This document shows, piece by piece, positions 63,999-64,000 of a stretch of DNA of 64,000 bases. Within the stretch, counting starts at the first letter, position 1; the number at the start of each line of letters is the position of its first letter. The notes below the pieces were generated by a model, which was given only the letters and a program-made list of their open reading frames with translations, was not told the DNA's origin and did no database searches. A program made the translations under genes and the position numbers. Location of the stretch: positions 1 to 64,000 of the forward strand of contig CABYFG010000003.1 of assembly GCA_902518185.1 (NCBI GenBank), written 5' to 3'. Source of the stretch: an uncultured Pelagibacteraceae bacterium (GTDB lineage Bacteria > Pseudomonadota > Alphaproteobacteria > Pelagibacterales > Pelagibacteraceae).

Positions 63999-64000
63999 TA

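Overview
AT-rich alphaproteobacterial chromosome window. Gene content and order look SAR11/Pelagibacterales-like. About 1-18.2 kb is a surface-polysaccharide (O-antigen/capsule-like) accessory island: nucleotide-sugar epimerases/dehydratases including Gmd, Fcl and a GDP-mannose 3,5-epimerase-like protein; several glycosyltransferases, one apparently a GT2-GT26 fusion; a NodU-type carbamoyltransferase; a WecA/MraY-like transferase; two O-antigen polymerase/ligase-like membrane proteins; a Wzx-like flippase; and a sugar methyltransferase-like protein. The island ends at a solitary 5S rRNA (~18.33-18.45 kb) with no 16S/23S nearby. This matches the SAR11 arrangement in which a hypervariable region separates 23S from 5S. 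From 18.4 to 63.1 kb the window is a dense housekeeping backbone: bL36, CoxIV, pntAA/AB/B, tRNA-fMet, rpsU, trcR-like, rpmE, suhB, efp, thiE-like, fba class I, pgk, gap, tkt, zapA, yebC, a divergent RuvC-like nuclease, tolQRAB-pal-cpoB, tilS, ftsH, folP, glmM, thiD, purA, rpoH, rluD, tRNA-Arg, an ABC-2 exporter, tsaC, xseB, ispA, dxs, aroC, pdxH, ispB, sppA-like, glyQS and ppdK. The right edge ends in a methyltransferase and a truncated ORF. No CRISPR arrays, transposases or integrases were seen. No clearly new defence-type system was found. The most interesting points are the island at the split rRNA operon, the GT fusion, the plant-like GME homolog, the RuvC-like gene without ruvAB, compact palindromes overlapping RNA or stop-codon ends, and long poly-A tracts inside ORFs.
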